From positions 186,001 through 250,000 of the forward strand of contig VTFK01000145.1 of NCBI GenBank assembly GCA_009617715.1: DNA of 64,000 nucleotides, in the 5' to 3' direction. A program made the position numbers and the translations under genes. Positions within the stretch are counted from its first letter, which is position 1, and the number at the start of each line of letters is the position of its first letter. Shown here one piece after another: positions 47,701 to 59,590 of this stretch. The DNA comes from Plectrocnemia conspersa (taxonomy: Eukaryota; Arthropoda; Insecta; Trichoptera; Polycentropodidae). A model generated the notes under the pieces. The model was not told the DNA's origin, made no database searches, and worked only from the letters and a program-made list of their open reading frames with translations.

Positions 47701-47927
47701 TACTCATATTTCTTTAAAAAAGTAAAAGCTCTGAATAACAAATGACGCAAATATGCGTCGCCCGCATAAATTAAAATGACACGGATTGTTGAGACCACCA
47801 TTTGCTTCAACTTTATTATATTTGTGAGAATGGTTTCTCCGTTAAGACATTGATAAAACGAAACATCAACATAAGGCGTATTACTGTGCATAATACAGCT
47901 GCGAGTCACACGCAAAATGTTTAATTA

Positions 47928-48050
47928 CTATATTTTTTTAATATTTCGATTTTATTAAGATTCATGGTATTAAATTAAATGGCATGCATTTTTCTGACCA
48001 AATTCAAAGGGGGCAATTATCCCACTTGCCCTCCCATATAACGTCCCTGT
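47928..48050. repeat. Dispersed repeat, copy C
   Basis: The stretch around TTCATGGTATTAAATTAAAT and TCTGACCAAATTCAAAGGG (47960-48010) is similar, in the same orientation, to 13588-13662. The copy ends CATATAACGTCCCTG, the inverse of the GGGACGT start of copy A, suggesting terminal inverted repeats for the family. Confidence 0.5.
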
Positions 48051-50637
48051 AAAAGTAAAATTTAAAACAAAAACATTGTTGAGGAATTTAATGTTCATAT
48101 TTATTTGGATCAGACTGAAAAAACACCGGTGCTTAACACGAAAAAGATTGAGTAGCACTGCTTTAGTCGACTCTATTACAGCGGCAATCAGATAAAAAGG
48201 GATCGTAGGTATAAATCGCAAATGGCCACTGTATGCGTTTTTCGGGGGAAAAAATGTCCGCCCGTTAAAAAATAGTATTGGACAAAGGCGCACATAATCT
48301 GCAGTATTATCAACGAATCGTTTATCTGTTTATTTCAGTGTGCTCGAGCGCAATCGGGGCTTTCCATTTCACGGCCGAACTGATTCGAATAAACCAAACT
48401 GGCGAAGTGTAAATTTTGCCGATTAATACAAAATTGCTTTTAGCGTTTTTTGCTTGGCCCGCTTGGCGGCGTTGCAAAACAATAAACACTGATTCGACTG
48501 ACGTTTCAGAAGCGCTAAAAAATAGTTTTTCGCTGCACTTTCACCTTTTAGTGTGAGTTTTCAAACGGACAATCGTGCGATGATTATATGGCGATCCCGA
48601 GACGACCGTCCGGGACGCATCATACGCAAAAGTGAAGTCCCGCTGATACATTTGAATAAGCGGCTGAAAGCAGAAAGAATTTAATTTTAAATTTAAGGCG
48701 GGGCAAAAAATACTTTATTTAGGATTTATGGATTATTTTATATTTAATAACGCGCTCGAGGATAATATCGACGACTGTCGAAGGATAGTTATCATTCACC
48801 GGACGAGGGGACTTTGTGCAGTTTTTCATACAGATCGCCAACCGGACTGCCGATAACTACAAAACAGAAGGGACCGCTTCAATTAAAGGCTAAAAAACTA
48901 GGCAGACTGATCAGAAAGAATTTAAGTTTAATTTAATATTATTTATATTTATATTATTTATATTTAATAATTGAATAAATAGTCGCTGCATAGTTATCAT
49001 TCAAGAAGAAGGCCGGTCTCCAAGGGATAAAAGGCAAAGGCAGACGATCAGAGATGGCCGATTCGAGGGACATCGGCAAACAGCAAGAAGAACGTGATAC
49101 AGAAAGAGGAAATTGCCAGACAACGAGACACATCCACTGGACATCATCCCTCCGCCAGCATCTATCCCAGCGCTCGGAGAAAAACAACACCCGCCCACAA
49201 TAGTTTGTTACAATATATTTGTAGTACAAAAATATATTATTGTCTTTTAAATGTCCTTGAAAGTTATATATTCCAATTTTATAAATGTGGCAATTTAAGT
49301 TCCAAAATGAACTATACAGCTTGTAATAGATCAGAGCACCGTTCCTAGAGAATTTATTGAGAAAAATACTAAATCGAGGATTTTCATTTTCATAGAACTT
49401 TTTTGGTTAAAAATTAAATTTGTACTAATACTTTTAAATGTTTTACAAGCACTGAATTATTTTTACAGCTGCATAAGAAAGAATGGGTCCTTGCCAGATG
49501 TTTGAAAATATGCATGTTTGTTTTCTTGAGGTCGGGACTATTTGAATGGCAATTTTTTTTTTACGATTTTCTCAACTACCATAATCAGCTTTATCTTTGC
49601 TTTGGTAATCTAAGAGCTACATTAATAATCAGATGAAAAAAAACCGCTTCGCTTAAGAATCGGCAAATTGCAAAAATGTATGGTAGCTTTCCATAGAATT
49701 ACGCTATAAAATTTGCCTGTCGGCACACTTAAATATTGGTTTTTCAATAATATAAAAAAGTAGTTTATTATCTCTATTTTATTCCGAATTGTTTTCTGTC
49801 AAAAGCTATAAAGCGACGAGTAAATAAAAAATATCTTGCCATAAAATAGAAAACACTGCAACATAAACAATAGACGATGATAACACTTTCAAATAAGCTC
49901 ATGTGTTGCAAATATGGACGCGATGATGTAAATATAACTGATCTCTAGATTTGCAGATTTGATTGTTTGATTTTAAAAGAGTAGATGTGTTTTGTTAAAC
50001 GCCTGCCGAATTCGCATGAATTTTAAAATTATGTTTCACATAACAAACCATTTTTAAGTTTTATAACTACATTCATTTGACATAGCACGACCATAAGTTT
50101 CAAATTTTATAGTAAAACTGCAAAAAATATATTAAGAAGAATGAAGTTGTCATATTAAAAGCAGTTTTATTTAAATTATCCATCCACAATTTTAACACTC
50201 GTTGTGAGCACTAATGCATCTTGAATGTTATAATTTTGTGTACGACAGTTATGGGTCACAGTAAATTATTTGGTTTTGTATCAGACTTGTAAATTACGGC
50301 GTATTCACAAATGATTATACATTAGCATTGTAAAGAAGCCTATGTACAAATTCAATTACAGGTATACGAAAATTAGGAACGTTGTTAATTAAGATTTGTT
50401 AGGTCGAATCAAAGGAGAGTAATTAGTAAACTGTAACTTGTTTTGACAACCACAAAACAAAGTTTATATTTGCTTTTGAAACGTCGTATTGTGGAGAAAT
50501 CAAAATTTTTACTCTTTCTCTAAATATAAGAGACCGGGGACGATAAAACCATATTTAAGATTTTATTTTTTTAATTAAGGGTATCCTAGGGGTATACTAA
50601 AATAATTTATAAATTATTAATAATATTTTATTTCTGG
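48051..50637. other. Unassigned intergenic DNA
   Basis: Mostly AT-rich with GC-richer islands at 48300-48650 and 48990-49200. The latter island has a short open frame on the plus strand starting MADSRDIGKQQEERDTERG (49054 onward, 48 codons) with no recognised similarity. Fragmentary repeats are likely; no gene is supported. Confidence 0.4.
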
Positions 50638-50790
50638 AATAGCGTAGTCTGTAAGGCTTGGATTGATAACTCAGAGGCCACGGGTTCGGGTATCCGCAGC
50701 AGACTCGAATATTAATTTATAAAAATGCGTTATATTATAAACCGGTTCCAAAGTAACGTATATTGATTGTAAATTATAACATAATAGTTT
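50638..50790 (+). repeat. Possible tRNA-derived SINE
   Basis: TAGCGTAGTCTGTAAGGC followed 25-30 bp later by GGGTTCGGGTATCC resembles the A and B boxes of a tRNA-derived RNA polymerase III promoter, followed by a non-tRNA AT-rich body. No clean cloverleaf could be folded by eye, so a functional tRNA is unlikely. Confidence 0.35.
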
Positions 50791-51300
50791 ATAATTAGTT
50801 ATATAGATGTCACCGATTCCGACTCTCAGTTTAGTGATTAATATTTGCTTGTAGAAGTATCGTTTGTGTCTGATTGACTTATCCAGTAGGTTAAGTCAAC
50901 TCCGTTACAACGCACTGAGCTAACGCATACAGGGCCGGCCCGAGGGGCAGGCAGTACAGGCGATTGCCTGGGACGCTAGATCTTGTGGGGCGCCGTGATA
51001 CCAAATAAAAGCGCAATATTTACTTAAAACTATCAAAATATATTGTTAAAGAATATAATCTGATATTATTTGCCGCGTTAATGCGCTGACCTAAGCGATT
51101 CGCTGTACAGATATTAATACATGAACATATTATTTCTATTTAATGCGAATTCAAGAGGGTGGAAGCCGTGAAGTCGGGATGTTGAAAGATCAACAGTATG
51201 AAGAGCAGACACTGACGGCAATCTTACATAGATTAAGTTCGTTAATAAACAACTAAACTTATTATATAGAAAAAATTAAAATGTTTAAAACTGCGGTAGT

Positions 51301-54213
51301 GATCGTGTATTAAAAACAAATAATTGACAAAAATGTAAAAACATATTTTTTTAAATTTTTATTTTGCTTTTATTTTTAATATAAAACATTTTTACTCTCC
51401 TTACTTTTTTCTCTAAAATGTTTTTTAACGAAAATACGATTTTTTTGATTTTTTGAATAGCCACTATTTTGAAACGAAATGGTGGATATAGCTCGATAAC
51501 AAATATATCTGAGATGTTATCAAGGTCTATTTTTTGGCAAAAAAAATATGTTGATATAATAAAAGCAGCGGAAGTTATCGTATCCTTAACTTTGAGTAAA
51601 TTTTGTATATAAACCTATTATTTTCAGGCGAAATGTGTTTTTATAAGGAATTAAGTTAGGTTGAGTTAGGTCAGGGGTCGGCAAAGTGCGGCTCCGGAGC
51701 CGCATGCGGCTCTTTGGCTCCTTGAGTGCGGCTCTGGCACAAATATCTACGGGCCCGGGCGCTAATTCTGGTCGAGTGTCCTTATGTCCTGATCTTCTGC
51801 TTCATAACGAGGTTCGATGGTTATCAAGAGGAAACGTTTTAAAACGTTTCGCGTCCCTATTGCCAGAAATTGAAGCATTTCTCCTTGAGAAGGGTGTTCA
51901 CTATCCAGAACTTACAGACAATCAGGATCCAAAACTTTCATTTATGGTAGACGTTACGCATCTAAACTGCATACCGTAAACTACACGGGAAAGGAAACAC
52001 AATTTTTCGATGTTAGAAGAAGGAAAACAAATTATCCCTTTTACTCAAATTTTGAAAAACATTGTTTCACTTTCTGTTCATCGCCAAGAAAATAATTCCT
52101 CTATTGACAAAACACCATTTCAAAAAAACAACTATTTTTATGAGGGAAGCATTTCTCAGCAGATTTCAGGAGTTTAAAAACAGCAAAGCGACCTTAGCAT
52201 TCGTCAAAAATCCTCTTAATGCTACAATAACTGAATTGAAATTTTCTCCTTTTGGCATTGACATTGGTAACATTGAAATATAATTGCAGGATTTAAAAAA
52301 CAAGGAAATATGGAGCTCTAAATTTCAACGTCTTTGTATTGATTTGGAAATATTGGAGAAGAACGAATGTGATCTTAGTTCACAACACAAGTGGTCTGCT
52401 TTGAAAGACCTGGAGAATGAAGACATGATCATTTTCAACGTCTGGAATAGTACTCTTACGATCAGCTGAAAAAACTTGCGTTTGCTGTTCTTTTCCTTTT
52501 TTGGTTACAATATTAATGCGAACAATCCTTTTCAAGCATGAACTTCATCAAGAGTAAACTGAGAAGTCTTCTTATTGACGAGAACCTGGAATCATGCCTA
52601 AAATTAAAAAAACAACAACATATAAACCTTTACTGAAACTTTCCAAGGAAATCCAAGGACATTGTTAGCATTAAGTGTTTGTTAGTCATTGTCATGATTT
52701 AATTTATGGATACCTTACTTTCATATTATTGTTTATCAACTAAAATTATAATAAAGGTTTTAAATTAAAAAAAAAACAGATTTGGCTTCATTTTTTTAAA
52801 TCATTGTAATGTACATATTTGGCTCTTCGGCCAATAAGTTTGCCGACCACTGAGTTAGGTTATGCTACGATTTATCATAGCATAACCTCACTATCGTAGC
52901 ATAGCCTAACATAGCCTAACTCAAAAGACTTGTTTAAGGGTAAATAAAAATTTATGTTCACGCGTTCTCAATTTTATACCTTTAGGTACACATAGAGGCG
53001 GTCACCAGGGCGGTGCAACGGGTGCAAGGTACCCAGGCTGCATATTATAAGGGGGGTACAATATTTTTTTTCATATAAAAATTAATAATTTGAAAAATAT
53101 TTTTTAGAAGAAAAATAAAATTTTATGAAAATTAAAAATTTAAATTGTTTTTTTTTTAAATTGCAACTTCTTTCTATGAATTTATCTACATATACAGGGA
53201 CAGTCATAAGGGTGGTGCAACAAGTGCAAGGTACCTAGGTTCCACAGTATAATAAGTTGCAATTTAAAAAAATATAATTTAAATTATTCATTTTTACAAA
53301 AAAAAAAAAAATTTTTTTTTTTTTAATTTAAAAAAATATTTTTTTTTAAAAAATTTAAAAAAATTTAATTTTTTTAATTTAAATTTTTTTTGATTAAAAA
53401 ATTTTTTTTTTAACTTTTATAAAAATCAAATATTTTTTTAACCTTTTATAAAAATCAATAACTAAATTTTTTTTAAATTTCAACTTTTTATACTGTGGAG
53501 CCTTGGTACCTTGCACCTTGTTGCACCGCCCTTGTTACTGCCCCAATATGTAGATAAATTCATAGAAAGAAGGATCAATTTAAAAAAACAAACAATTTAA
53601 ATTATTAATTTTTGTTAAGGGTTTAAGTTTTTAAAAAAAAATTGTACCCCCTTGTAATATGCAGCCTGGGTACCTTGAACCCATTGCACCGCACTGGTGA
53701 CCGCCTCCTTGTATACCTGAAGGTATGAATTTGAGAACGCGTGTACATAAATTTATATTTTCTCTTAAACAAAAATCTTTTGAGTTAGGCTATGTTAGGC
53801 TCTGCTACGATAGTTAGGTTATGCTACGTTAAATCGTAGCATAGCCTAACTCAACCTAACTTAATTGTTTATAAAAACGCATTTTTCCTGAAAATAATAG
53901 GTTTATATATAGAATTTACTCAAAATTAAGGACACGATAACTTTCGCTGCTTTTATTATATCAGCATAATTTTATTTCTAAAAAATAGACTTTGACAACA
54001 TCTCAGATATATTTGATATCGAGCTATATATACCATTTCGTTTCAAAATGGTGGCTATTAAAAAAATTAAAAAAATCGTATCTTTGTTAAAAAACATTTC
54101 AGAAAAAAAAAAAAAAAGAGTAAAAATGTTTTATATTAAAAATAAAAGCAAAATAAAAAGAAAAAAAAATATTTTTTAACATTTTTGTCAATTATTTGTT
54201 TTTAAGACACGAT
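51301..54213. repeat. Large inverted repeat (palindrome) with an interrupted left arm
   Basis: The sequence from about 51301 (ATCGTGTATTAAAAACAAAT) rightward is mirrored by sequence running left from about 54213. Paired landmarks are ATTTTGAAACGAAATGGTGG (51468) with CCATTTCGTTTCAAAATGGT (54030), and GGTGCAACGGGTGCAAGGTA (53011) with its inverse near 53665. CCACAGTAT (53242) pairs with ATACTGTGG near 53490. The centre is about 53370 in a poly-A/T stretch. Arms are about 0.85 kb once the 1.19 kb hAT insertion in the left arm is discounted. Each arm contains two copies of a GGTGCAA..GTGCAAGGTACC unit. No coding capacity outside the hAT copy. Confidence 0.85.
51664..52860 (+). mobile_element. 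hAT transposon remnant with perfect 8-bp target duplication
   Basis: The element 51672-52852 has terminal inverted repeats CAGGGGTCGGCAAAGTGCGG and (inverted) CAGTGGTCGGCAAACTTATT. It is flanked by identical AGTTAGGT 8-mers at 51664-51671 and 52853-52860. Inside, plus-strand frames contain LLHNEVRWLSRGNVLKRF followed by LPEIEAFLLEKG, typical of ZBED/GTF2IRD2-like hAT transposases, and then broken frames to about 52470. The N-terminal transposase half is missing, so it is an internally deleted, inactive copy. It interrupts the left arm of the palindrome. Confidence 0.88.
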
Positions 54214-55302
54214 AACATTTCAATTTTTTTTTGAAAATAAATTTTGGATTTATTTTTGCTCAGTTTGCTAAGCATATTCGTTTCTTACATTTTTAAATAA
54301 AAATTTCGACCTATTTTATAATATGGAGCCTAGGTGCTTTCCTTAAAATAGTAAAACTCATCTAGAAGTTGTTAGTCTGACCGAAATATTTTAGCAGTTA
54401 TGTAGTTTTAGCTGTAATTTTGAAACTAAACAAAAGAATTCATCGTTTTTATTACTCACTTGAGTTTTAAAATGGGATTTGATGTCTTATCGTTCAGTCT
54501 CGCCAATGCGAACTTTATGTTCAGTTGCGCTTTTTTGGCTTTTATTTTCACTTATATTTTTTTCATTCAATAATTTATTTTGAATATTTAATAAACATTT
54601 AAAAATTCTATAAAAACACAATTCAAGTAAAGCTAAAGGGGTGAATATAATTTTATTGCATTCGCATATTGGATTTTATGGACTAAATATATCGGAAATT
54701 AGAAAACACATTTATTGTTCACGACACGCTGTTTAAAATGCTTTGAAACGGTTTAACGAATGTGGGTATTAAAAATCAAAACCAAAAATTTTAAGAAAAA
54801 AAAACTACAAATTTTTAAATATCCACAATTGCAAAAAATAGAATCGTGTCAAATATAATATTAGATTACTTTAATTTTAATAATATTTTGAGCTCATATA
54901 ATGAGTTTAAAGTATTAATAGGGGAGAGGCAAAAATTGCGTTTTTGCCATGGGCGCTAAATAACCTAGGGCCGGCCCAATATGGACTTTATTGATAGATA
55001 GTATCAATGTATTTAAAATATTAAGCAAGAATTAGATAAAAACATGTTATGAAATAATCGACTGTTCCTTTATAACTTTACATGCGTAACTCATGTAAAG
55101 TTATAAAACATGTTTTTGTCGAATTCTCACTTAATATTTTTAATATATTGATAGTAAATATATACTATAAAAGTCCATATTTAATTTTAAATTTTTGCAG
55201 GTTATACCTATTTTTTAGTCTCGATATATTAATCAGTTTTTTTTCTTTAGTTCAGTTTTTTAAAATATCCCAATTATATCTATGTATTACTATGCTATGA
55301 TG

Positions 55303-55620
55303 TTAGAGTTTATGCATCTCTTGGTTGTGTAAAAGATTAATTTTAGTGGATCGGACACCACCATCTTTGAAACTCGTTTGTTGAACCATCATTGTGAAAA
55401 ACGTTTTCCGGAACACTTTAACGACGCGAGGGAGAAGATAAGGCGAGAGCTTTTTTTTGTGCACGCATTTGTCAATCGTTTTATTCAGATTTAGCACACA
55501 AGAAGCGTTCAAGTGTCGGAGACAGGATTCGAGAGAATCTCGCAGCTTGCTAAAACCTTCAAGGTCGTGTTGAAAAGATTTTCGAGAGTGAACGTTGTGG
55601 TGCTTAATTCCATTAAACAT
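55303..55620 (-). CDS. Unrecognised 105-codon ORF
   Basis: An uninterrupted minus-strand frame starts MFNGIKHHNVHSRK and is somewhat GC-richer than its surroundings. It contains KLRDSLESCLRHLNASC and is lysine-rich, with no signal peptide, membrane segment or motif I recognise. There is no neighbouring exon chain. It could be a lineage-specific gene, an exon or a decayed repeat. Confidence 0.2.
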   Translation of the reverse strand: MFNGIKHHNVHSRKSFQHDLEGFSKLRDSLESCLRHLNASCVLNLNKTIDKCVHKKKLSPYLLPRVVKVFRKTFFTMMVQQTSFKDGGVRSTKINLLHNQEMHKL

Positions 55621-55890
55621 ACATGGTGAATTGAAAAGTTCGAGGACTGCCTAATAATAATTTTTAAAGAATATTTTTAATTATGCAGCGTGACATAGTC
55701 AGAATAGAGCACTGAAATATGGTGATTTCGTTCCAGCCCGCGGACGACTGGCACACTTGGCCAGCATTACTACCATGTAATATTAAAGTTTTTTTAGCAA
55801 AATGATACATCGCGAAAATTTATTATTGGAATATGTAATATTTTTATAAATTCTGTTGGGGACCCTAAACAAAGGCGCTTTATAAATCAT

Positions 55891-55990
55891 CAGGTGAGAT
55901 ATAAGGCGTGCGGCCGCACGCCCTTATCTCTCACTCACTCTCGTCTCAACACGCTAGCGAGCGAAAGGAAAGTTATCTCACCGTCACACC
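55891..55990. mobile_element. Foldback MITE, copy 2 (deleted left arm)
   Basis: GGCGTGCGGCCGCACGCC forms the hairpin tip. The right arm (CTTATCTCTCACTCACTCTC, then CTAGCGAGCGAAAGGAAAG, then TATCTCACC) matches the right arm of the element at 37307-37480. The left arm is reduced to CAGGTGAGATATAAGGCGTG. No target duplication was found. Confidence 0.65.
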
Positions 55991-57968
55991 TCTTAGAGTT
56001 AAAACACATTAAACGTTTTTTGTAGTTGGTACAAATAATAAATCTAACAGAAAGTGCTAAATTATTTTTATAAATAAACTGACATATGCTTTTTATATAC
56101 ATATGTTCATTCAAATGTTAATTAAAAATATTTTTTCGTTATGGTTTTACTGAACAAAACTTTTCGTACGATCCTTACAAGAAAATTTCCCAGCGAGAGC
56201 GGCGTGTCGGCCGAGATAAGAACCTTTCTACCATTAGTCACGGTCGACTGGAGAATTTGTAACTGTCACCTGATGCTGCTGCTGCTTCAGCTGCAGCAAA
56301 AACCTGCACAGAATAGCTCCTCTCCTCTGCCCAAACAATTGAATTCTTCTGTCACGCCGCACCACTTTTTATTCATTTTCTCGCCCGCCAATTCAACACT
56401 GTGATATATGACATTCTCAATGATGCGCACTTGAACTCGGCAATTTGTCTTTAAAATAAAGTAAAATAAAAAACTCAAGACACTGAAAGCCTTCTTAAGC
56501 ACCTGCTGGATACAATACAATACCGTCTGGACAAAGCGCGAACCCATTTACAATTTCAAACGTTAAATTGCTTCGTAATAGTTATCACGTCCATTACACA
56601 GCGGGCAATATTCCGGTTGAATAAATAATGGAATTAAACCATAAAAATTTAATTAGATGCCCAAAATTGACATTGACTATAAAACTTTTTAACTTGGGGT
56701 CGAATTTTTGATTAGCCACTCCGGAACGCCATTCTAACGAGAGGGTTTTGAAAGGTAATTTTTAATTCATTCGATGCTTTGAGAAAGGAGTTTGGGTAAT
56801 TTTGGATGAAATTTTTAATTTTTTTTGTAATTTTGCATTTTTAGGCTGATGATGTTTGATTACTACATAATTTATTACTTACGGGCTTAAAAGAGTACAA
56901 AATTCGAATGTTGGAATAGCATTATAATTAAAATTAAAATTTTCTGTAGTTTTAAACTTTTCCATTCATCATTTTTATTTTTAGTAATATGCCTATGCAA
57001 AATAGTTGTTAATTTGACTTGTGCTCGCCAACGAGTCTAATAAAATATTTAATAAACAATAACAGAGTCTGTTTCTGTCTTTGAACATCGACATTGGTCA
57101 GATGATTTCAGAGGACAAACATCGACATAGAGCCATCGGATTTTCTCCAATTCTTTTTGGTACTTAAGCCAAGACGCTGACAAACTGGATCACTTTCTTT
57201 AGACACTTCAGAATTGACACAAAACAAGTATTTAAACTCAGACTTGGAACAATGGAAATTCAGCCGAACTTGCACCATGCGAAGTTTGTTTTTATTAATA
57301 ATTATCCTTTATAGCACATCAATCCTTCTCTTGATACATTTATTCATAAATTTGTCAATTTCAAAGTATAAAAATACAAATGTAGTATTTTATCATTAAA
57401 ATAAAAATCATTATTGTTTCCAATGAGGCTCGCGCAAAATTTAATTTTAATTGACAAGTAAGGTTAATTGAAGATAAAGGGTTCTCTGTAGGCGTTAATG
57501 AAAGCCAGCCGGATAATTGGAATAATGAGAGAAGTGAGAGTTTTCGAACGGTGAATATAAATAATCGACGAAAACATTTCATAATTTACAACCTTGCGAA
57601 AATTTCCAATCAGCGAGGTTTGAGTTGGTGTGTGAATTTGGGTCGTATTAATACATTTTTTGCAGTCGAAACTATTGCAACGATTTGGTGAGTAATTTGT
57701 CTGTAATTATATTTTTTGTAGTAATGTGATCGTGATAATTTTTTTCAGAAACTGTATATTGCATGTATCAGGCGTATTGACCATATTATGTATGTTATAA
57801 AAAAAGTAATAAAACTTAAAAATAGGTGAAACCAAATGATTCATTTTTTTAATGAATTGATTGTTTTGCAACTTGACAGTATGGTTACTTAGTCTTCAAG
57901 AGTGTTATCAAGTGATAAATCATTCATTATTTTTATTTGAGCAGAGAAGCCCTTATTGACAAGGTATT

Positions 57969-58908
57969 TTAACCCGCCGTTGGTCGCACGGCGGCGCAGC
58001 GCTCACCCTATCGGTTTTTTTGATGCCATTTTTTTTGTATGAAACATATTAACTTGCGGGTCCCTCTACTTTTCAATAATTATGTTTTCTTCAATATTGC
58101 AGGCTCAAACACGTGTTTACTAATTTGATATACATTTGGTTTTGCGTATTAGTTGTGTTAATCAAGGATCGAGAGAACGTTATTACGCAGGGTTAGATTC
58201 GTGCTGGAAATTTTATTTTTTGGTAGTTTCTTTTTATTATTATTTACTTTTTTTTTGTTGTTATTATTATGTTTTTTTAATTTATTTTATAAATATATTT
58301 AATTTAACTCTTTTGATACATAGTATAAAAAGACTATTTTGAATTTTTTTTTCGATTCCTTAGATAATTTAAAAAAATTAAACAAATTTATCGCAAAGTT
58401 TGCAAATAAAAATATAGCAGTATTTAGGAGAGAAACCTGAAACTGCGATAATTCATCACAGAACCAAGTGAATAGAATCGTCAAAATGTAATTTTTGCCC
58501 TAGGAAAAAATCGCAAAATCACCATCAAATGCCACATGTGCTATAACCCAATATGCAAAGAACATTCATCGGCATTATGTCCAGATTGCATAACTAAGTA
58601 TTCAAGTAATCAAGATCAAAAATAATATATATTTTTTCATGTTATTTTTAAAGTTTTAAGCATATATATAAAAAAATTATATTTTACTTTTAAAATATTT
58701 ATTATTTTATTTTTCTTCTTTCGTTATGTAAATAAAAGTTTTAAAGAATTTATTTAATTTATATATACAACACTAAAATAAACCAAAAATAAAAAAAATA
58801 ATAAATATTCGATATTTAAACTTAAAAACATAAAGAACTGAGAGGCGGCTATTCGCTCAGGCGCGACCAACGGCGTATGCAACACTCGCGCGACCAACGG
58901 CGGGTTAA
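57969..58908 (+). mobile_element. piggyBac-like element with TTAA target duplication
   Basis: TTAA at 57969-57972 and 58905-58908 flank inverted termini CCCGCCGTTGGTCGCACGG and (inverted) CCCGCCGTTGGTCGCGCG. A second copy of the terminal motif lies inside the right end (GCGCGACCAACGGCG at 58861). Near 58503-58625 a plus-strand frame encodes KITIKCHMCYNPICKEHSS, then ALCPDCITKYSS and a stop. This is the Cys/His-rich C-terminal finger of piggyBac transposases. The DDD catalytic core is absent, so the copy is non-autonomous. Confidence 0.85.
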
Positions 58909-59474
58909 GAATGGTATTGTGTATGTGATTATGTATTGTTCCAATTATTTATGTACGACAAAAGTGTTTAGAGACCGATTTTATTTTGAAACTTTAAAAA
59001 TAAAAATAGAAATCCGTTTATTTATTTAAGATATAAAAACGCGATAGAAAACTCCGTATTTCATGATAGAACATTTGTCTGAGCAAAACAACGCTATAAA
59101 TCTCAACATGGTTGAAAGAGGTGATGTATGTATTTTCCAAATTATTTCGTTGGTTAAGATGTTAAAATTAGTTATCAAAGTTAGCATATATCATATAATA
59201 TATAACATAAAGTAATAATAGTTTTATTGTACAATATTTTTTAAATTTAATATCTAAAGAAACATTGACGAAACTGTATAAAATACAAGTGAAATTTATA
59301 AAATCTTTGTTAATGCATATCAATTTTTTTTTCTTCACAAACTTTTATTGTAGTACTTCTTAATAATTGTATTCTCAATTGTGCGTTTAAACTGACGAGA
59401 AAATATTTTGCGACTCATTTTGTCGTAACGATTATGGATTATTCACACGTTTGATAAATTTTTTTTAAATAGGT

Positions 59475-59590
59475 AAATATTACAACAAAAAGAAGAGGTC
59501 AAATACCTGGGAGTATATTTAGATAGAAAGCTCACGTGGCGGAAATATATTTTTACTAAAATACAACAATTTGAAATTAAACTTCGAATA
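59475..59590 (+). pseudogene. Jockey-like LINE RT fragment, 5' piece
   Basis: The frame reads EEVKYLGVYLDRKLTWRKYI followed by FTKIQQFEIKLR, the conserved block just after the polymerase palm of jockey-type reverse transcriptases. Sequence identity to LINE stops at about 59590, where a Tc1/mariner copy begins. Confidence 0.75.

Larger units (their letters stand above)
50930..54979. mobile_element. Possible composite element bounded by GGGCCGGCCC termini
   Basis: CAGGGCCGGCCCGAGG at 50930 and its inverse CCTAGGGCCGGCCCAA ending 54979 resemble the inverted ends of a common insect hAT-like family. They enclose the large palindrome. No target duplication is visible and the subterminal sequences differ, so these may instead be ends of two unrelated insertions. 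Confidence 0.35.
54980..57968. other. Intergenic AT-rich DNA
   Basis: Apart from the orphan ORF and the second foldback copy, this 3 kb contains near-identical opposed copies of CATGTTATGAAATAATCGA- and CATGTAAAGTTATAA-type sequence at 55040-55110 (small hairpin). A GC-richer segment with CTG/CAG repeats lies at 56270-56300. No host gene is supported; the frame at 56141-56404 is not recognised. Confidence 0.4.

Noticed and set aside
50641..50710. Possible tRNA gene
   Set aside because: A- and B-box-like motifs exist but no acceptor or anticodon stem pairing could be formed; better described as a SINE-like repeat.
56141..56547. Opposed ORFs around a CTG/CAG-rich tract
   Set aside because: Frames overlap on both strands and derive from a short repeat; no recognised product.
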